Below are positions 34,240-42,755 of a DNA stretch of 64,000 nt, piece by piece. Source of the DNA: Chitinophagaceae bacterium (GTDB lineage Bacteria > Bacteroidota > Bacteroidia > Chitinophagales > Chitinophagaceae); contig CANLAE010000001.1 in the NCBI GenBank assembly GCA_947488765.1, forward strand, positions 124,001 to 188,000. Direction: 5' to 3'. The position numbers and the translations under genes are program-made. Within the stretch, counting starts at the first letter, position 1. The number at the start of each line of letters is the position of its first letter. The notes beneath the pieces are model-generated. The model did not search any database and had not been told where the DNA came from. It saw only the letters and a list, made by a program, of their open reading frames with translations.

Positions 34240-35334
34240 TTGGAACAAAAATCTAAAATAGCTACCGTATTAATTGCACCATTAGATTGGGGTTTGGGTC
34301 ATGCAACAAGGTGTATCCCAATTATCAGAATAATGAATAACAGTGGCTGGCGGGTAATACTTGCAGCCGATGGAAATACAGCAACATTGTTAAAAAATGA
34401 ATTCCCGGATCTTTTGTTACTTTCATTAAAGGGCTACAACATTTATTATTCTACAAAAAAATGGATGCTTCCGTTTACCATTTTACTCCAAGTGCCCAAA
34501 ATACTTTGTGCCATAAAAAATGAATACCGCTGGCTTCAAAATAAAATTGATACACATCAAATAGATTTAGTAATCAGCGACAATCGTTATGGCTTACATT
34601 CTTCCAAAATACCTTCTGTTTTTATTACCCATCAACTTACCATTAAAATGCCATTTGCTTGGTTGGAAAATTGGGTGCAAAAAATCAATTACCATTACAT
34701 TCAAAAATTTACACAATGCTGGGTGCCTGACTTTGCCGGTACAAAAAATATTGCAGGCATTTTATCTCATCCAAAAATATTACCCAATATTCCAATAAAT
34801 TATATTGGTCCGCTATCAAGATTTACAACAAAAGAAAAAGTTGCTTTTCAATATACTTTTTGCATATTACTTTCAGGTCCTGAACCACAAAGAACAATTT
34901 TAGAAAAAATTATTTTAAATGAGATTGCTACACTTAACGAAAAAATTATTTTAGTAAGAGGAAAACCAAACAGAACAGATATTTTAAGCGATTCTGATAA
35001 GCTCACGATTTATAATCATCTTTCCGGAGAAGCTTTAAACAATATAATACAAGCAAGCGAATACATTATTAGCAGAAGCGGTTATACTACAGTAATGGAG
35101 TTATTGTGCTTACAAAAAAAATCAATTCTTATACCTACACCAGCACAAACAGAGCAAGAATATTTAGCCAAAAAGTTACATCAACAGCAATGGTGCTATA
35201 CAGCGCCACAACACCATTTCAATATTCAATCAGCAATGATTGATGCAAAACAATTTGATTATCAATTACCCGAGATAAACAACGAAACATTATCCTCCAC
35301 TATTCTCAAATTAATACAGCAAATCAAAAATTAG
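34240..35334 (+). CDS. Glycosyltransferase family protein (MurG/UGT-like, GT-B fold)
   Basis: The 364-residue protein begins at a TTG (34240); the next ATG falls after the conserved N-terminal loop, so TTG is needed. It has PLDWGLGHATRCIPIIRIM, the glycine-rich acceptor loop of MurG-like enzymes. In the second half are a LSGPEPQRTILEKII segment and a sugar-nucleotide site ASEYIISRSGYTTVMELL, followed by PTPAQTEQEYLAKKL. The order fits GT-B glycosyltransferases related to MurG and to UDP-GlcNAc:diglyceride enzymes. Acceptor unknown. No membrane helix is evident. Confidence 0.85.
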   Translation: MEQKSKIATVLIAPLDWGLGHATRCIPIIRIMNNSGWRVILAADGNTATLLKNEFPDLLLLSLKGYNIYYSTKKWMLPFTILLQVPKILCAIKNEYRWLQNKIDTHQIDLVISDNRYGLHSSKIPSVFITHQLTIKMPFAWLENWVQKINYHYIQKFTQCWVPDFAGTKNIAGILSHPKILPNIPINYIGPLSRFTTKEKVAFQYTFCILLSGPEPQRTILEKIILNEIATLNEKIILVRGKPNRTDILSDSDKLTIYNHLSGEALNNIIQASEYIISRSGYTTVMELLCLQKKSILIPTPAQTEQEYLAKKLHQQQWCYTAPQHHFNIQSAMIDAKQFDYQLPEINNETLSSTILKLIQQIKN

Positions 35335-35353
35335 CTTCATTATTTTGTTCCAA

Positions 35354-36235
35354 ATGAAAGACACAACAAAAGCACATATTGCCGCTTTACTTGGCAACTT
35401 CTTTTTTGGCGCATCTATTGTTGCAATAAAACATTTAATTCCAGAAGTAATGCCATCATTGGCATTGAATGTATTAAGGGTTGGCATTGCATTGATTTTA
35501 TTTTGGGTATCGTATTTATTCAATCCCGGCAAAGTCTCTATCCAAAAAAAACACATTCCATTATTTTTATTATGCGGCTGTACCGGTGTTGCTATCAATC
35601 AAATTTTATTTATAAAAGGCACTGCGCTTACAAGTGGCATTCATGCGTCTTTGTTAGGATTATGTACACCAATTGCAATTACCATTATTGCGGCTTGGTT
35701 GTTAAAAGATAGAATCACAACCAACAAATTAATCGGGCTTTTATTGGGTGTGAGTGGTGCTGCAACTCTAGTTTTAGTAAAAACACAATCTGTTACAGAC
35801 AGTGATGCATTAGGTGATATATTAATCATTCTGAATGCTGTTTCCTATGCATTTTATTTGGTATTGGTTGCCCCTTTAATGCAGTCATACAAACCAATAC
35901 ATGTAATTCGCTGGGTATTTTTAATAGGCTCGATTATTATTATTCCAATTGGGTTACATGATTTCACACAAATTCATTGGGAGTTATTTAATTGGACGCA
36001 TTGGGTTGCATTGACTTTTGTAGTATTTGGTGCAACCTTTTCAGCTTATTTGCTAATCGTTTATGCCATTGGAAAATTAGGAGCGCCTAAAGTAGGCACC
36101 TATATTTATACACAACCTGTTTTTGCAACAATTACCTCAATGCTACTATATAATGAACAGCTTACTCCCATAAAAATTATTGCTGCATTTTTAATATTTG
36201 GTGGTGTTTTTATGGTAAACCGGAGAAATTCGTGA
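35354..36235 (+). CDS. DMT superfamily (EamA) transporter
   Basis: I use the ATG at 35354 (MKDTTKAHIAALLGN), which gives 293 residues; a TTG three codons before is the only extension. The protein has ten predicted membrane helices in two EamA repeats. LLGNFFFGASIVAIKHLIPE and GCTGVAINQILFIKGTALT are in the first repeat, and GTYIYTQPVFATITSMLLYNEQL in the second. These are the marks of drug/metabolite exporters. The substrate is not predictable. It follows the glycosyltransferase gene by 19 bases, so the two could be co-transcribed. Confidence 0.9.
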   Translation: MKDTTKAHIAALLGNFFFGASIVAIKHLIPEVMPSLALNVLRVGIALILFWVSYLFNPGKVSIQKKHIPLFLLCGCTGVAINQILFIKGTALTSGIHASLLGLCTPIAITIIAAWLLKDRITTNKLIGLLLGVSGAATLVLVKTQSVTDSDALGDILIILNAVSYAFYLVLVAPLMQSYKPIHVIRWVFLIGSIIIIPIGLHDFTQIHWELFNWTHWVALTFVVFGATFSAYLLIVYAIGKLGAPKVGTYIYTQPVFATITSMLLYNEQLTPIKIIAAFLIFGGVFMVNRRNS

Positions 36236-36323
36236 TAAGTAATCGTAATAATTTTTCATTAATTGAATAAAAAAAATTATTTTAGGCGGAGAAAACAATT
36301 TTGCCATTAAAAAAACTACTTCT

Positions 36324-36749
36324 ATGAGAGGTGTAAACAGAGTCATGTTAATTGGTAATTTAGGGAAGGATCCGCACGTAGATTACCTAGATGGAAATAT
36401 TGGTGTTGCCAAATTTCCTTTGGCTACAACTGAAACATATAAGGATAGAAATGGAAAATTGGTAAGCCAAACAGAATGGCACACTGTGGTATTATGGAGG
36501 GGTTTAGCAGATTTAGCTGCAAAGTATTTACACAAAGGAAGCTTGGTATATATAGAAGGCAGATTAAGAACTCGCAGCTGGGAAGATAAAGAAGGCAATA
36601 AAAAATTTGCAACAGAAATTGTTGGCGACAATCTAATTATGTTGGAGAAAAAAAGTGATGGAGGCGGTAGTCATCCCGAACTTTTGGAAGGTTTTACAAG
36701 TAATGATGAGCCGCCATTAACAGACCCAAGTGAATCTTTGCCGTTTTAA
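36324..36749 (+). CDS. ssb: Single-stranded DNA-binding protein
   Basis: SSB coats single-stranded DNA during replication and repair. The 141-residue protein has the OB fold (about 1-108: GVNRVMLIGNLGKDP, TEWHTVVLWRGLADLAAKYL, KGSLVYIEGRLRTRSW), a short linker, and the acidic C-terminal tip ending in SLPF that recruits partner enzymes. Length is at the short end for the family because the linker is short. It is upstream of gldE and gldD, as in many Bacteroidota. Confidence 0.96.
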   Translation: MRGVNRVMLIGNLGKDPHVDYLDGNIGVAKFPLATTETYKDRNGKLVSQTEWHTVVLWRGLADLAAKYLHKGSLVYIEGRLRTRSWEDKEGNKKFATEIVGDNLIMLEKKSDGGGSHPELLEGFTSNDEPPLTDPSESLPF

Positions 36750-36833
36750 TTGAAATTAAAAGTATTTTCGTTTTAGGTTTATACAAGCGGTTACTAAAAA
36801 GCCACTTGTTATTGTTCAATAAAAATCACTGCT

Positions 36834-38153
36834 TTGGATTATCATTCGGTTTTATTTAAACCATTTCACCTTGCAATTATTAATGTACAAGGGACTACCG
36901 TTTTAATTATACTTCTTTTATGTTTACTCATTTTTTCTTTTATGATGAGTGGCGCCGAAGTGGCTTTTTTTTCTTTGACTTATAAAGACATCAATTCTTT
37001 AAAAGCTAAGCAGCAAGCGGGTTACAAGCGCATTGTAGAACTGCTGGAACAGCCCAAAATTTTATTGGGCACACTGCTTATTGCAAATAGCTTTGTAAAC
37101 ATTGCAATTATCATCATCAGTAATTTATTGATTAATAATTTTTTTCCTGCCGGACAAACATTGGAATGGATAGAATTTTTAATTAAAGTTGTTTCCGTCA
37201 CTTTTTTATTGGTGATGTTTGGAGAAGTCATGCCAAAAGTTTTGGCTACACAAAATAATATTCGCTTTGCAAAAGATGTAGGACCAATTGTAGAATTAAT
37301 ATTTTACCTCTTCAAAAACATCAGCAGTTGGCTAGTAAAATATAGCGATATCATTGAAAAAAAATTGGCACGCAGAACCAATGGATCTATTACCAATGAA
37401 GAGCTGTATCATGCTATTGATATTACCGATACTGGTACCAATGAAAAAGAAAAAACAATTTTAAAAGGCATTTTAAAATTTGGTAACACAAGTGTAAAGC
37501 AAATCATGAAAACCAGATTAGATGTGCATGGTGTTGATTATGATATTGCTTTTAATGACTTAATTGAAAAAGTTGGAGAACTTCACTACAGCAGACTTCC
37601 GGTGTATAAAGAAGATTTAGATGAAGTTGTAGGAATGATACATACCAAAGATTTAGTGCCTTTTTTACAACAAGATGCAACATTTGACTGGCACAAGATT
37701 ATGCGTCAGCCTTACTTTGTGCATGAGCAAAAGATGATTGAAGATTTATTAAAAGAATTTCAAAGTAAGCGAATACACTTTGCAGTAGTAGTAGATGAGT
37801 TTGGGGGCACAAGCGGCATTGTAACCATGGAAGATATTTTAGAAGAAGTGATTGGTGAAATAACAGATGAGTTTGATGAAGATGATGCAGAATACAAAAA
37901 GTTAGATGACTATAATTATCTTTTTGAAGGCAGAACGATGATTAATGATGTATGTAATTTTATGGAGCTTCCCACTGAAACTTTCGATGCAGTAAAAGGG
38001 GAAAGCGATTCACTTGCAGGTTTAGTTTTAGAAATTGCAGGTGAAATCCCAAAAGTACTTTCTGTAATTTCTTGCGGCGATTTTGATTTTACAATTATAG
38101 AAATGGAACGCAACAGAATTAATAAAATTAAGATTACAATCAAACCGCAATAG
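36834..38153 (+). CDS. gldE: Gliding motility protein GldE (CNNM/CorC-type membrane protein)
   Basis: The 439-residue protein starts at a TTG (36834), because the first ATG lies beyond the first membrane helix. It has an N-terminal CNNM domain with three or four helices (SGAEVAFFSL signature), a CBS pair (about 210-335: DVHGVDYD, HYSRLPVYKEDLDEVVGMIH, VVDEFGGTSGIVTMEDILEE) and a CorC/HlyC C-terminal domain. Such proteins resemble magnesium/cobalt efflux proteins. In Flavobacterium, GldE supports gliding together with GldD, whose gene follows 29 bases later. Confidence 0.93.
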   Translation: MDYHSVLFKPFHLAIINVQGTTVLIILLLCLLIFSFMMSGAEVAFFSLTYKDINSLKAKQQAGYKRIVELLEQPKILLGTLLIANSFVNIAIIIISNLLINNFFPAGQTLEWIEFLIKVVSVTFLLVMFGEVMPKVLATQNNIRFAKDVGPIVELIFYLFKNISSWLVKYSDIIEKKLARRTNGSITNEELYHAIDITDTGTNEKEKTILKGILKFGNTSVKQIMKTRLDVHGVDYDIAFNDLIEKVGELHYSRLPVYKEDLDEVVGMIHTKDLVPFLQQDATFDWHKIMRQPYFVHEQKMIEDLLKEFQSKRIHFAVVVDEFGGTSGIVTMEDILEEVIGEITDEFDEDDAEYKKLDDYNYLFEGRTMINDVCNFMELPTETFDAVKGESDSLAGLVLEIAGEIPKVLSVISCGDFDFTIIEMERNRINKIKITIKPQ

Positions 38154-38182
38154 GAGCCATAGTTTTGCAGAAATTGGATATC

Positions 38183-38776
38183 ATGAAAAAGCAGGTACTT
38201 TATTTATTTTGTTTCTTTGTTATTGCATGTAACAGTCCATTTACACCGAAGCCGAAAGGATATTTTAAAATTGATTTCCCCGAAAAAAAATACCAAACTT
38301 TTAATACAGCAAACTACCCGTATTCATTCGAATATCCCACTTATGCAGAGGTTGTCAAAGACTCTACTTTCTTTGGTGGTGCTACCGAAAATCCCTGGTG
38401 GATTAATATCAACTTCCCGCAGTTCAACAGCAAAATTTATATAAGCTATAAAGAAATTGGGAAAAATAGTTTCGACACTTTGGTAACAGATGCATTTAAA
38501 CTTACGGGGAAACATGCTCAAAAGGCTTATTCTATAGATGATTCAGCTTTTGCTACCCTAAATGGAGTACATGGTATTTATTTTAATGTTGGAGGTGAAG
38601 TGGCAACAGCCAATCAGTTTTTTTTAACAGACAGCACCAAACATTTTTTACGTGGGGCTTTGTATTTTGATGCAACCCCCAATGAAGATTCTCTTAGCAT
38701 TGTGAATCGTTTTATAGTAGCTGATTTAAAACACATGATCAATACTTTTCGGTGGACAAATACATCCAAAAAATAA
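38183..38776 (+). CDS. gldD: Gliding motility lipoprotein GldD
   Basis: I choose the ATG at 38183 (MKKQVLYLF), giving 197 residues with a lipobox VIAC and Cys16. The mature part has the family start PFTPKPKGYFKIDFPEKKYQ (in part), then PYSFEYP and ATENPWWININFPQFNSKIY. GldD is needed for gliding and is tied to the type IX secretion machinery; its biochemical role is not known. It follows gldE in the conserved ssb-gldE-gldD order. Confidence 0.94.
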   Translation: MKKQVLYLFCFFVIACNSPFTPKPKGYFKIDFPEKKYQTFNTANYPYSFEYPTYAEVVKDSTFFGGATENPWWININFPQFNSKIYISYKEIGKNSFDTLVTDAFKLTGKHAQKAYSIDDSAFATLNGVHGIYFNVGGEVATANQFFLTDSTKHFLRGALYFDATPNEDSLSIVNRFIVADLKHMINTFRWTNTSKK

Positions 38777-38828
38777 GCCCCGATTTTAGTCAAGGCTTAT
38801 CTTCAATATTTGTACTTTTTTCTTGTAA

Positions 38829-40301
38829 TTAAAATATTTCTTTCATTACCAAATCCTTCAAAGCACTCATGGCAACACGTTCTTGCAACATGCTGTCTCG
38901 GTAACGAATAGTAACTGTTCCATCTTCTTTTGTTTGATGGTCTATCGTAACACAAAACGGTGTACCAATAGCATCTTGTCGTCTGTAGCGCTTTCCAATT
39001 GCGTCTTTTTCTTCGTAGAAGCAATGAAAATATGGCTTACACTCCCTCATTAATTGTTGAGCCAATTCGGGTAACCCATCTTTTTTGGTAAGAGGCAAAA
39101 CTGCCAATTTCACCGGAGCAAGTTTTGCAGGCAAATGCAATACCACTCTTGTATCTGTTGTACCATCTTCTTTCGTTAATACTTCTTCTTCATAGGCATT
39201 AGACAACAACAATAAAAACATTCTGTCCAAACCAATAGATGTTTCTACAACATACGGAACATAGTTGCCATAAGGCTTTCCGGTGCTTTCATCAATATCA
39301 TTATCAAAATATTGTTGTTTCTTTTTGCTGTATTGTTGGTGTTGTGTTAAGTCAAAATCACTTCTGCTGTGTATGCCTTCTACTTCTTTAAAACCAAAAG
39401 GAAATTCATATTCAATATCACAAGCTTCTTTTGCATAATGCGCCAGCTTCACATGATCATGGTAACGATATTTTGTTGCAGGTAACCCCAAACTCAAATG
39501 CCATTTCAATCTTTCTTCTTTCCAATATTGATACCAAGTTCCTTCGGTGCCAGGGCGAACAAAAAACTGCATTTCCATTTGTTCAAATTCACGCATTCTA
39601 AAAATAAATTGTCTGGCTACAATTTCATTTCTAAAGGCTTTCCCTGTTTGGGCAATACCAAAAGGAATTTTCATTCTCGCTGTCTTTTGCACATTGAGAA
39701 AATTCACAAAAATTCCTTGTGCTGTTTCCGGACGTAAGTATACTTTATTGTCTTCTTCATTATCAGATACTGCACCAAACTCTGTTGAGAACATGAGGTT
39801 AAACTGACGCACATCTGTCCAATTGCCTGTGCCGCTTACGCTACAAACTATTTTATGATCTTCAATCAATTTTTTTAATCCGCCAAAATCTTCTGCAGCA
39901 AGCAAGGCTTCCATTGTTGCAATTAATGTTGCAGCTTCTTCACTTTTACCAGCAGCTGTTAATTGGTCAGCTTTTGCTTCAATCAAATGATCTACTCTGT
40001 AACGCTTGTTGCTATCCTTGTTATCAATCATCGGATCACTGAAATTATCTACATGCCCGCTTGCTTTCCAGATTGTCGGATGCATAAAAATTGCAGCATC
40101 AATACCCACAATATTTTCGTGCATTTGCGTCATACTCTTCCACCAGTAATCACGAATATTTTTTTTCAATTCACTGCCGTACGGACCATAATCGTACACG
40201 GCACTAAGCCCATCATAAATTTCACTTGACGGAAAAACAAAGCCATATTCTTTGGCATGCGAAATAATTGCTTGAAACGTATTCTCAGATTGTATGCTCA
40301 T
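38829..40301 (-). CDS. glyS: Glycyl-tRNA synthetase (homodimeric, class II)
   Basis: The enzyme charges tRNA-Gly. The 490-residue protein is the single-chain alpha2 type: GFVFPSSEIYDGLSAVYDYG opens the catalytic core, motif 2 is FRNEIVARQFIFRMREFEQME, motif 3 is ETSIGLDRMFLLLL. The anticodon-binding domain covers about 390-490 (LPAKLAPVKLAVLPL). A cysteine-poor insertion at about 95-170 is present. It is separated from the upstream MazG-like gene by a 137-base gap that holds the second copy of the 25-bp repeat. Confidence 0.96.
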   Translation of the reverse strand: MSIQSENTFQAIISHAKEYGFVFPSSEIYDGLSAVYDYGPYGSELKKNIRDYWWKSMTQMHENIVGIDAAIFMHPTIWKASGHVDNFSDPMIDNKDSNKRYRVDHLIEAKADQLTAAGKSEEAATLIATMEALLAAEDFGGLKKLIEDHKIVCSVSGTGNWTDVRQFNLMFSTEFGAVSDNEEDNKVYLRPETAQGIFVNFLNVQKTARMKIPFGIAQTGKAFRNEIVARQFIFRMREFEQMEMQFFVRPGTEGTWYQYWKEERLKWHLSLGLPATKYRYHDHVKLAHYAKEACDIEYEFPFGFKEVEGIHSRSDFDLTQHQQYSKKKQQYFDNDIDESTGKPYGNYVPYVVETSIGLDRMFLLLLSNAYEEEVLTKEDGTTDTRVVLHLPAKLAPVKLAVLPLTKKDGLPELAQQLMRECKPYFHCFYEEKDAIGKRYRRQDAIGTPFCVTIDHQTKEDGTVTIRYRDSMLQERVAMSALKDLVMKEIF

Positions 40302-40390
40302 AAGGCTGCAAAGATAATTGTATGCAAGTGGATTTTAAAGGCATATATGATTGGGTTTTTTATTACCCCAACAGCAGCATTTCAATTCAG

Positions 40391-40415
40391 CACCTGTTGC
40401 GTCGCACACTTGTAC
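40391..40415. repeat. 25-bp dispersed repeat, copy 2
   Basis: This is an exact copy, in the same orientation, of 3296-3320. It lies between the minus-strand MazG-like and glyS genes, again in a gap between co-directional genes. Bases on either side differ between the copies. Confidence 0.7.
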
Positions 40416-40438
40416 ACCATGAAATACTGTTCAACATT

Positions 40439-40777
40439 TTATCCCTTCAGCTTCTCATTTTCTAAATGCCTATTTGCATCTCTGTTTGTTTTCTTTTCAA
40501 AATTATTATGCAATGCTTCTGTAAGATTTACACCAGTTTGGTTGGCTAAGCAAATTAATACCCATAAAATATCGGCCATTTCATCGGGTAAATTTTTTTC
40601 CAAATCCGATTTTTTAAAGGATTGGTCGCCATAAGTTCTTGCCATTATTCTTGCTAATTCACCAACTTCTTCGGTAAGTATAGTCATATTAGTTAATTCG
40701 CTGAAATAGCGTACACCAATAGTTTTTATCCATTCATCTGCTTTTTGTTGTGCCTCGTGTAGTGTTATCTCTTGCAT
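40439..40777 (-). CDS. MazG-like nucleotide pyrophosphohydrolase
   Basis: The 112-residue protein is a small all-alpha NTP pyrophosphatase. The metal-binding acidic residues appear in LTEEVGELARIMARTYGDQ and in DEMADILWVLICLANQTG, the ExxE-DxxD pattern of the MazG superfamily. Such enzymes hydrolyse (d)NTPs, often non-canonical ones, to monophosphates. Length fits the short single-domain group. Its ATG shares one base with the dtd stop, so the two are translated together. Confidence 0.9.
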   Translation of the reverse strand: MQEITLHEAQQKADEWIKTIGVRYFSELTNMTILTEEVGELARIMARTYGDQSFKKSDLEKNLPDEMADILWVLICLANQTGVNLTEALHNNFEKKTNRDANRHLENEKLKG

Positions 40778-41229
40778 TATTCTTTATTTTTAGAATCAAT
40801 AATTATTGTTACAGGTCCGTCATTTACCAAAGCTACTTTCATATCTGCACCAAAGGTGCCGGTTTGTATAGGTTTGTTACTATCTTCTGTCAATTGAGCA
40901 ATCATTTTTTCATACATCTGTATGGCAAATTCGGGTTTGCTTGCTTTGATGTAAGATGGTCTATTTCCTTTTTTGGTGGCTGCAAATAAAGTAAACTGAC
41001 TAATCAATAATATACTTCCATCAACCTCCGAAACACTTTTATTCATTACACCATTTTCGTCATCAAATATTCTGATGTTGCTTATTTTGTTGCTCAGCCA
41101 AATAATGTCTTCTTCAGTATCTGCATCCTCAACACCCAACAATATCAATAGCCCATGATTTATTTGTCCGATAATGTTCCCATCAACTGTTACTTTGGCT
41201 TCACTTACACGTTGTAACACAACTCTCAT
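40777..41229 (-). CDS. dtd: D-aminoacyl-tRNA deacylase
   Basis: Dtd removes D-amino acids (and glycine from tRNA-Ala) from mischarged tRNA. The 150-residue protein has both active-site motifs: ISQFTLFAATKKGNRPS (SQFTL) and ALVNDGPVTIIID (here NDGPVT where NSGPVT or NxGPVT is usual). Length is standard. It is coupled to the MazG-like gene by TAATG, and that gene precedes glycyl-tRNA synthetase, so charging and proofreading enzymes cluster here. It is divergent from arfB. Confidence 0.95.
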   Translation of the reverse strand: MRVVLQRVSEAKVTVDGNIIGQINHGLLILLGVEDADTEEDIIWLSNKISNIRIFDDENGVMNKSVSEVDGSILLISQFTLFAATKKGNRPSYIKASKPEFAIQMYEKMIAQLTEDSNKPIQTGTFGADMKVALVNDGPVTIIIDSKNKE

Positions 41230-41251
41230 TTTTTACATTTAATTTTATGAA

Positions 41252-41659
41252 ATGAAGGTAGATATTACAAATGAAATATTTTTTAAAACAGCACGCAGTG
41301 GGGGTAGTGGTGGGCAAAATGTAAATAAAGTAGAAACTATGGTAGAAGGCAGGTGGAATGTTGCTGAAAGTATTATTACTACTAAAGATCAAAAAAACCT
41401 GATTGCTGAAAAGTTAAAAAATAAAATTACTGCTGAAGGATATTTACTTGTAAAATCACAAGAAACAAGAACGCAACTTGGCAATAAAGAAATTGTGATT
41501 AAGAAGATGAATGACCTGGTGAATATGGCTTTAGTAAAAAAGAAAAGCAGGATTGCAACTAAAATTCCGAAAGTTGAAATTGAAAAAAGAATTGAAAGTA
41601 AAAAGAGAAAATCACAACACAAACAAGGAAGAAAACGTTTAAAGCTCGGAGAATATTAA
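41252..41659 (+). CDS. arfB: Alternative ribosome-rescue factor ArfB (YaeJ-type peptidyl-tRNA hydrolase)
   Basis: The 135-residue protein releases peptides from ribosomes stalled without a stop codon. The catalytic GGQ motif lies in RSGGSGGQNVNKVET. The C-terminal 35 residues are strongly basic (KKRKSQHKQGRKRLK), the tail that enters the empty mRNA channel. Length and tail fit ArfB rather than RF1/RF2. The gene ends 2 bases before the di-heme peroxidase gene, so the two are co-transcribed although unrelated in function. Confidence 0.94.
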   Translation: MKVDITNEIFFKTARSGGSGGQNVNKVETMVEGRWNVAESIITTKDQKNLIAEKLKNKITAEGYLLVKSQETRTQLGNKEIVIKKMNDLVNMALVKKKSRIATKIPKVEIEKRIESKKRKSQHKQGRKRLKLGEY

Positions 41660-41661
41660 TC

Positions 41662-42714
41662 ATGAAAATGCTGAAAGTTATTTTGTTTTTATGCATACTC
41701 ATTTTTGTGGGAGAGGGTTTTATTGTGCTGCATAAACCCAAGCCCATCAAATTTAAAATCCCAAAAGGTTGGAAAAAGCCTTTGTATGATTTTAAAAATA
41801 ATCCCTTAACAGAAGAAGGTTTTTTATTGGGCAAAACATTATTTTATGATGAAATTTTAAGCAAAGACAGCAGCATCAGTTGTGCTAGTTGTCATCAACA
41901 GTTTGCAGCATTCTCAACTTACGATCATGCTCTTAGCCACGGCTACAATAATGTCTTTACAACCCGCAATGCACCTGCATTACAGAATTTGGCATGGCAG
42001 CCCAATTTTATGGCTGATGGCAGTATTGCTCACTTAGATGATCAACCCATTCATCCTATTACTGCAACAAATGAAATGGGTGAAACCATCGAAAATGTTA
42101 TTATCAAATTACAACGAAGTGCTAATTATCGTTCTTTATTTAAAGCAGCTTTTGGTGATGAAGCTATTACTACAACCCGCATGAATAAAGCCTTGAGCCA
42201 ATTTATTTTGCTATTGGTTAGCAGCAATAGTAAATACGACAAAGTAATGCGTAAAGAAGATTCCTTCAACCTTCCGCAACAATTGGGTTATGAAATATTT
42301 TTACAAAAATGCAATAGCTGTCATACTGCTCCCATGTTTACAGATTATACTTTTCGCAACAATGGAATGCGACAAGACAATTTGTTAAATGATTTGGGAA
42401 GAATGAAAGCAACGAATAACAAAAATGATTCACTAAAATTCAGGATTCCATCTTTACGAAACATAGCAATGACAATGCCTTACGGACATGATGGAAGATT
42501 TTTTAGTTTGCATCATGTGTTTGAACACTACAGAAAAAATATGGATGTGCAGCCAACAACAGATTCCTTATTTAAAAATAAATTGTTCTTATCCAATTTC
42601 GAAATTGGGCAGCTTACTGCATTTTTATACACATTAACAGACAGTTCATTTTTAAAAAATCCAATGTTTGCTCCGCCTGCTTTTACTGTAAAACCATCCA
42701 CACATGAGCATTAA
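41662..42714 (+). CDS. Di-heme cytochrome c peroxidase (MauG/CcpA family)
   Basis: The 350-residue exported protein reduces hydrogen peroxide in the periplasm with electrons from cytochrome c, or acts on another substrate as MauG does. An N-terminal hydrophobic segment (about 1-22) serves as signal or anchor. Two heme c sites are visible: CASCHQQ at about residue 75 and CNSCHTAP at about 220. The order with TRNAPALQNLAWQPNFMADG and FRIPSLRNIAMTMPYGHDGRF is typical of the family. No partner cytochrome is adjacent. Confidence 0.92.
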   Translation: MKMLKVILFLCILIFVGEGFIVLHKPKPIKFKIPKGWKKPLYDFKNNPLTEEGFLLGKTLFYDEILSKDSSISCASCHQQFAAFSTYDHALSHGYNNVFTTRNAPALQNLAWQPNFMADGSIAHLDDQPIHPITATNEMGETIENVIIKLQRSANYRSLFKAAFGDEAITTTRMNKALSQFILLLVSSNSKYDKVMRKEDSFNLPQQLGYEIFLQKCNSCHTAPMFTDYTFRNNGMRQDNLLNDLGRMKATNNKNDSLKFRIPSLRNIAMTMPYGHDGRFFSLHHVFEHYRKNMDVQPTTDSLFKNKLFLSNFEIGQLTAFLYTLTDSSFLKNPMFAPPAFTVKPSTHEH

Positions 42715-42755
42715 CAACATTCTATCCCTACTTTTGATTAAATAAATAATACAAG

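Noticed and set aside
38773-38800. Possible terminator ATAAGCC/GGCTTAT between gldD and glyS
   Set aside because: The stem is 7 bp with a 14-base loop, and the T run is 15 bases away. This is too weak to call.
40309-40316. TATCTTTG on the minus strand before glyS, and TACATTTG (62114-62121) before kdsD
   Set aside because: Both match the -7 box, but they end only 6-7 bases before the ATG and have no -33 box. They would make leaderless transcripts, so I do not list them as promoters.
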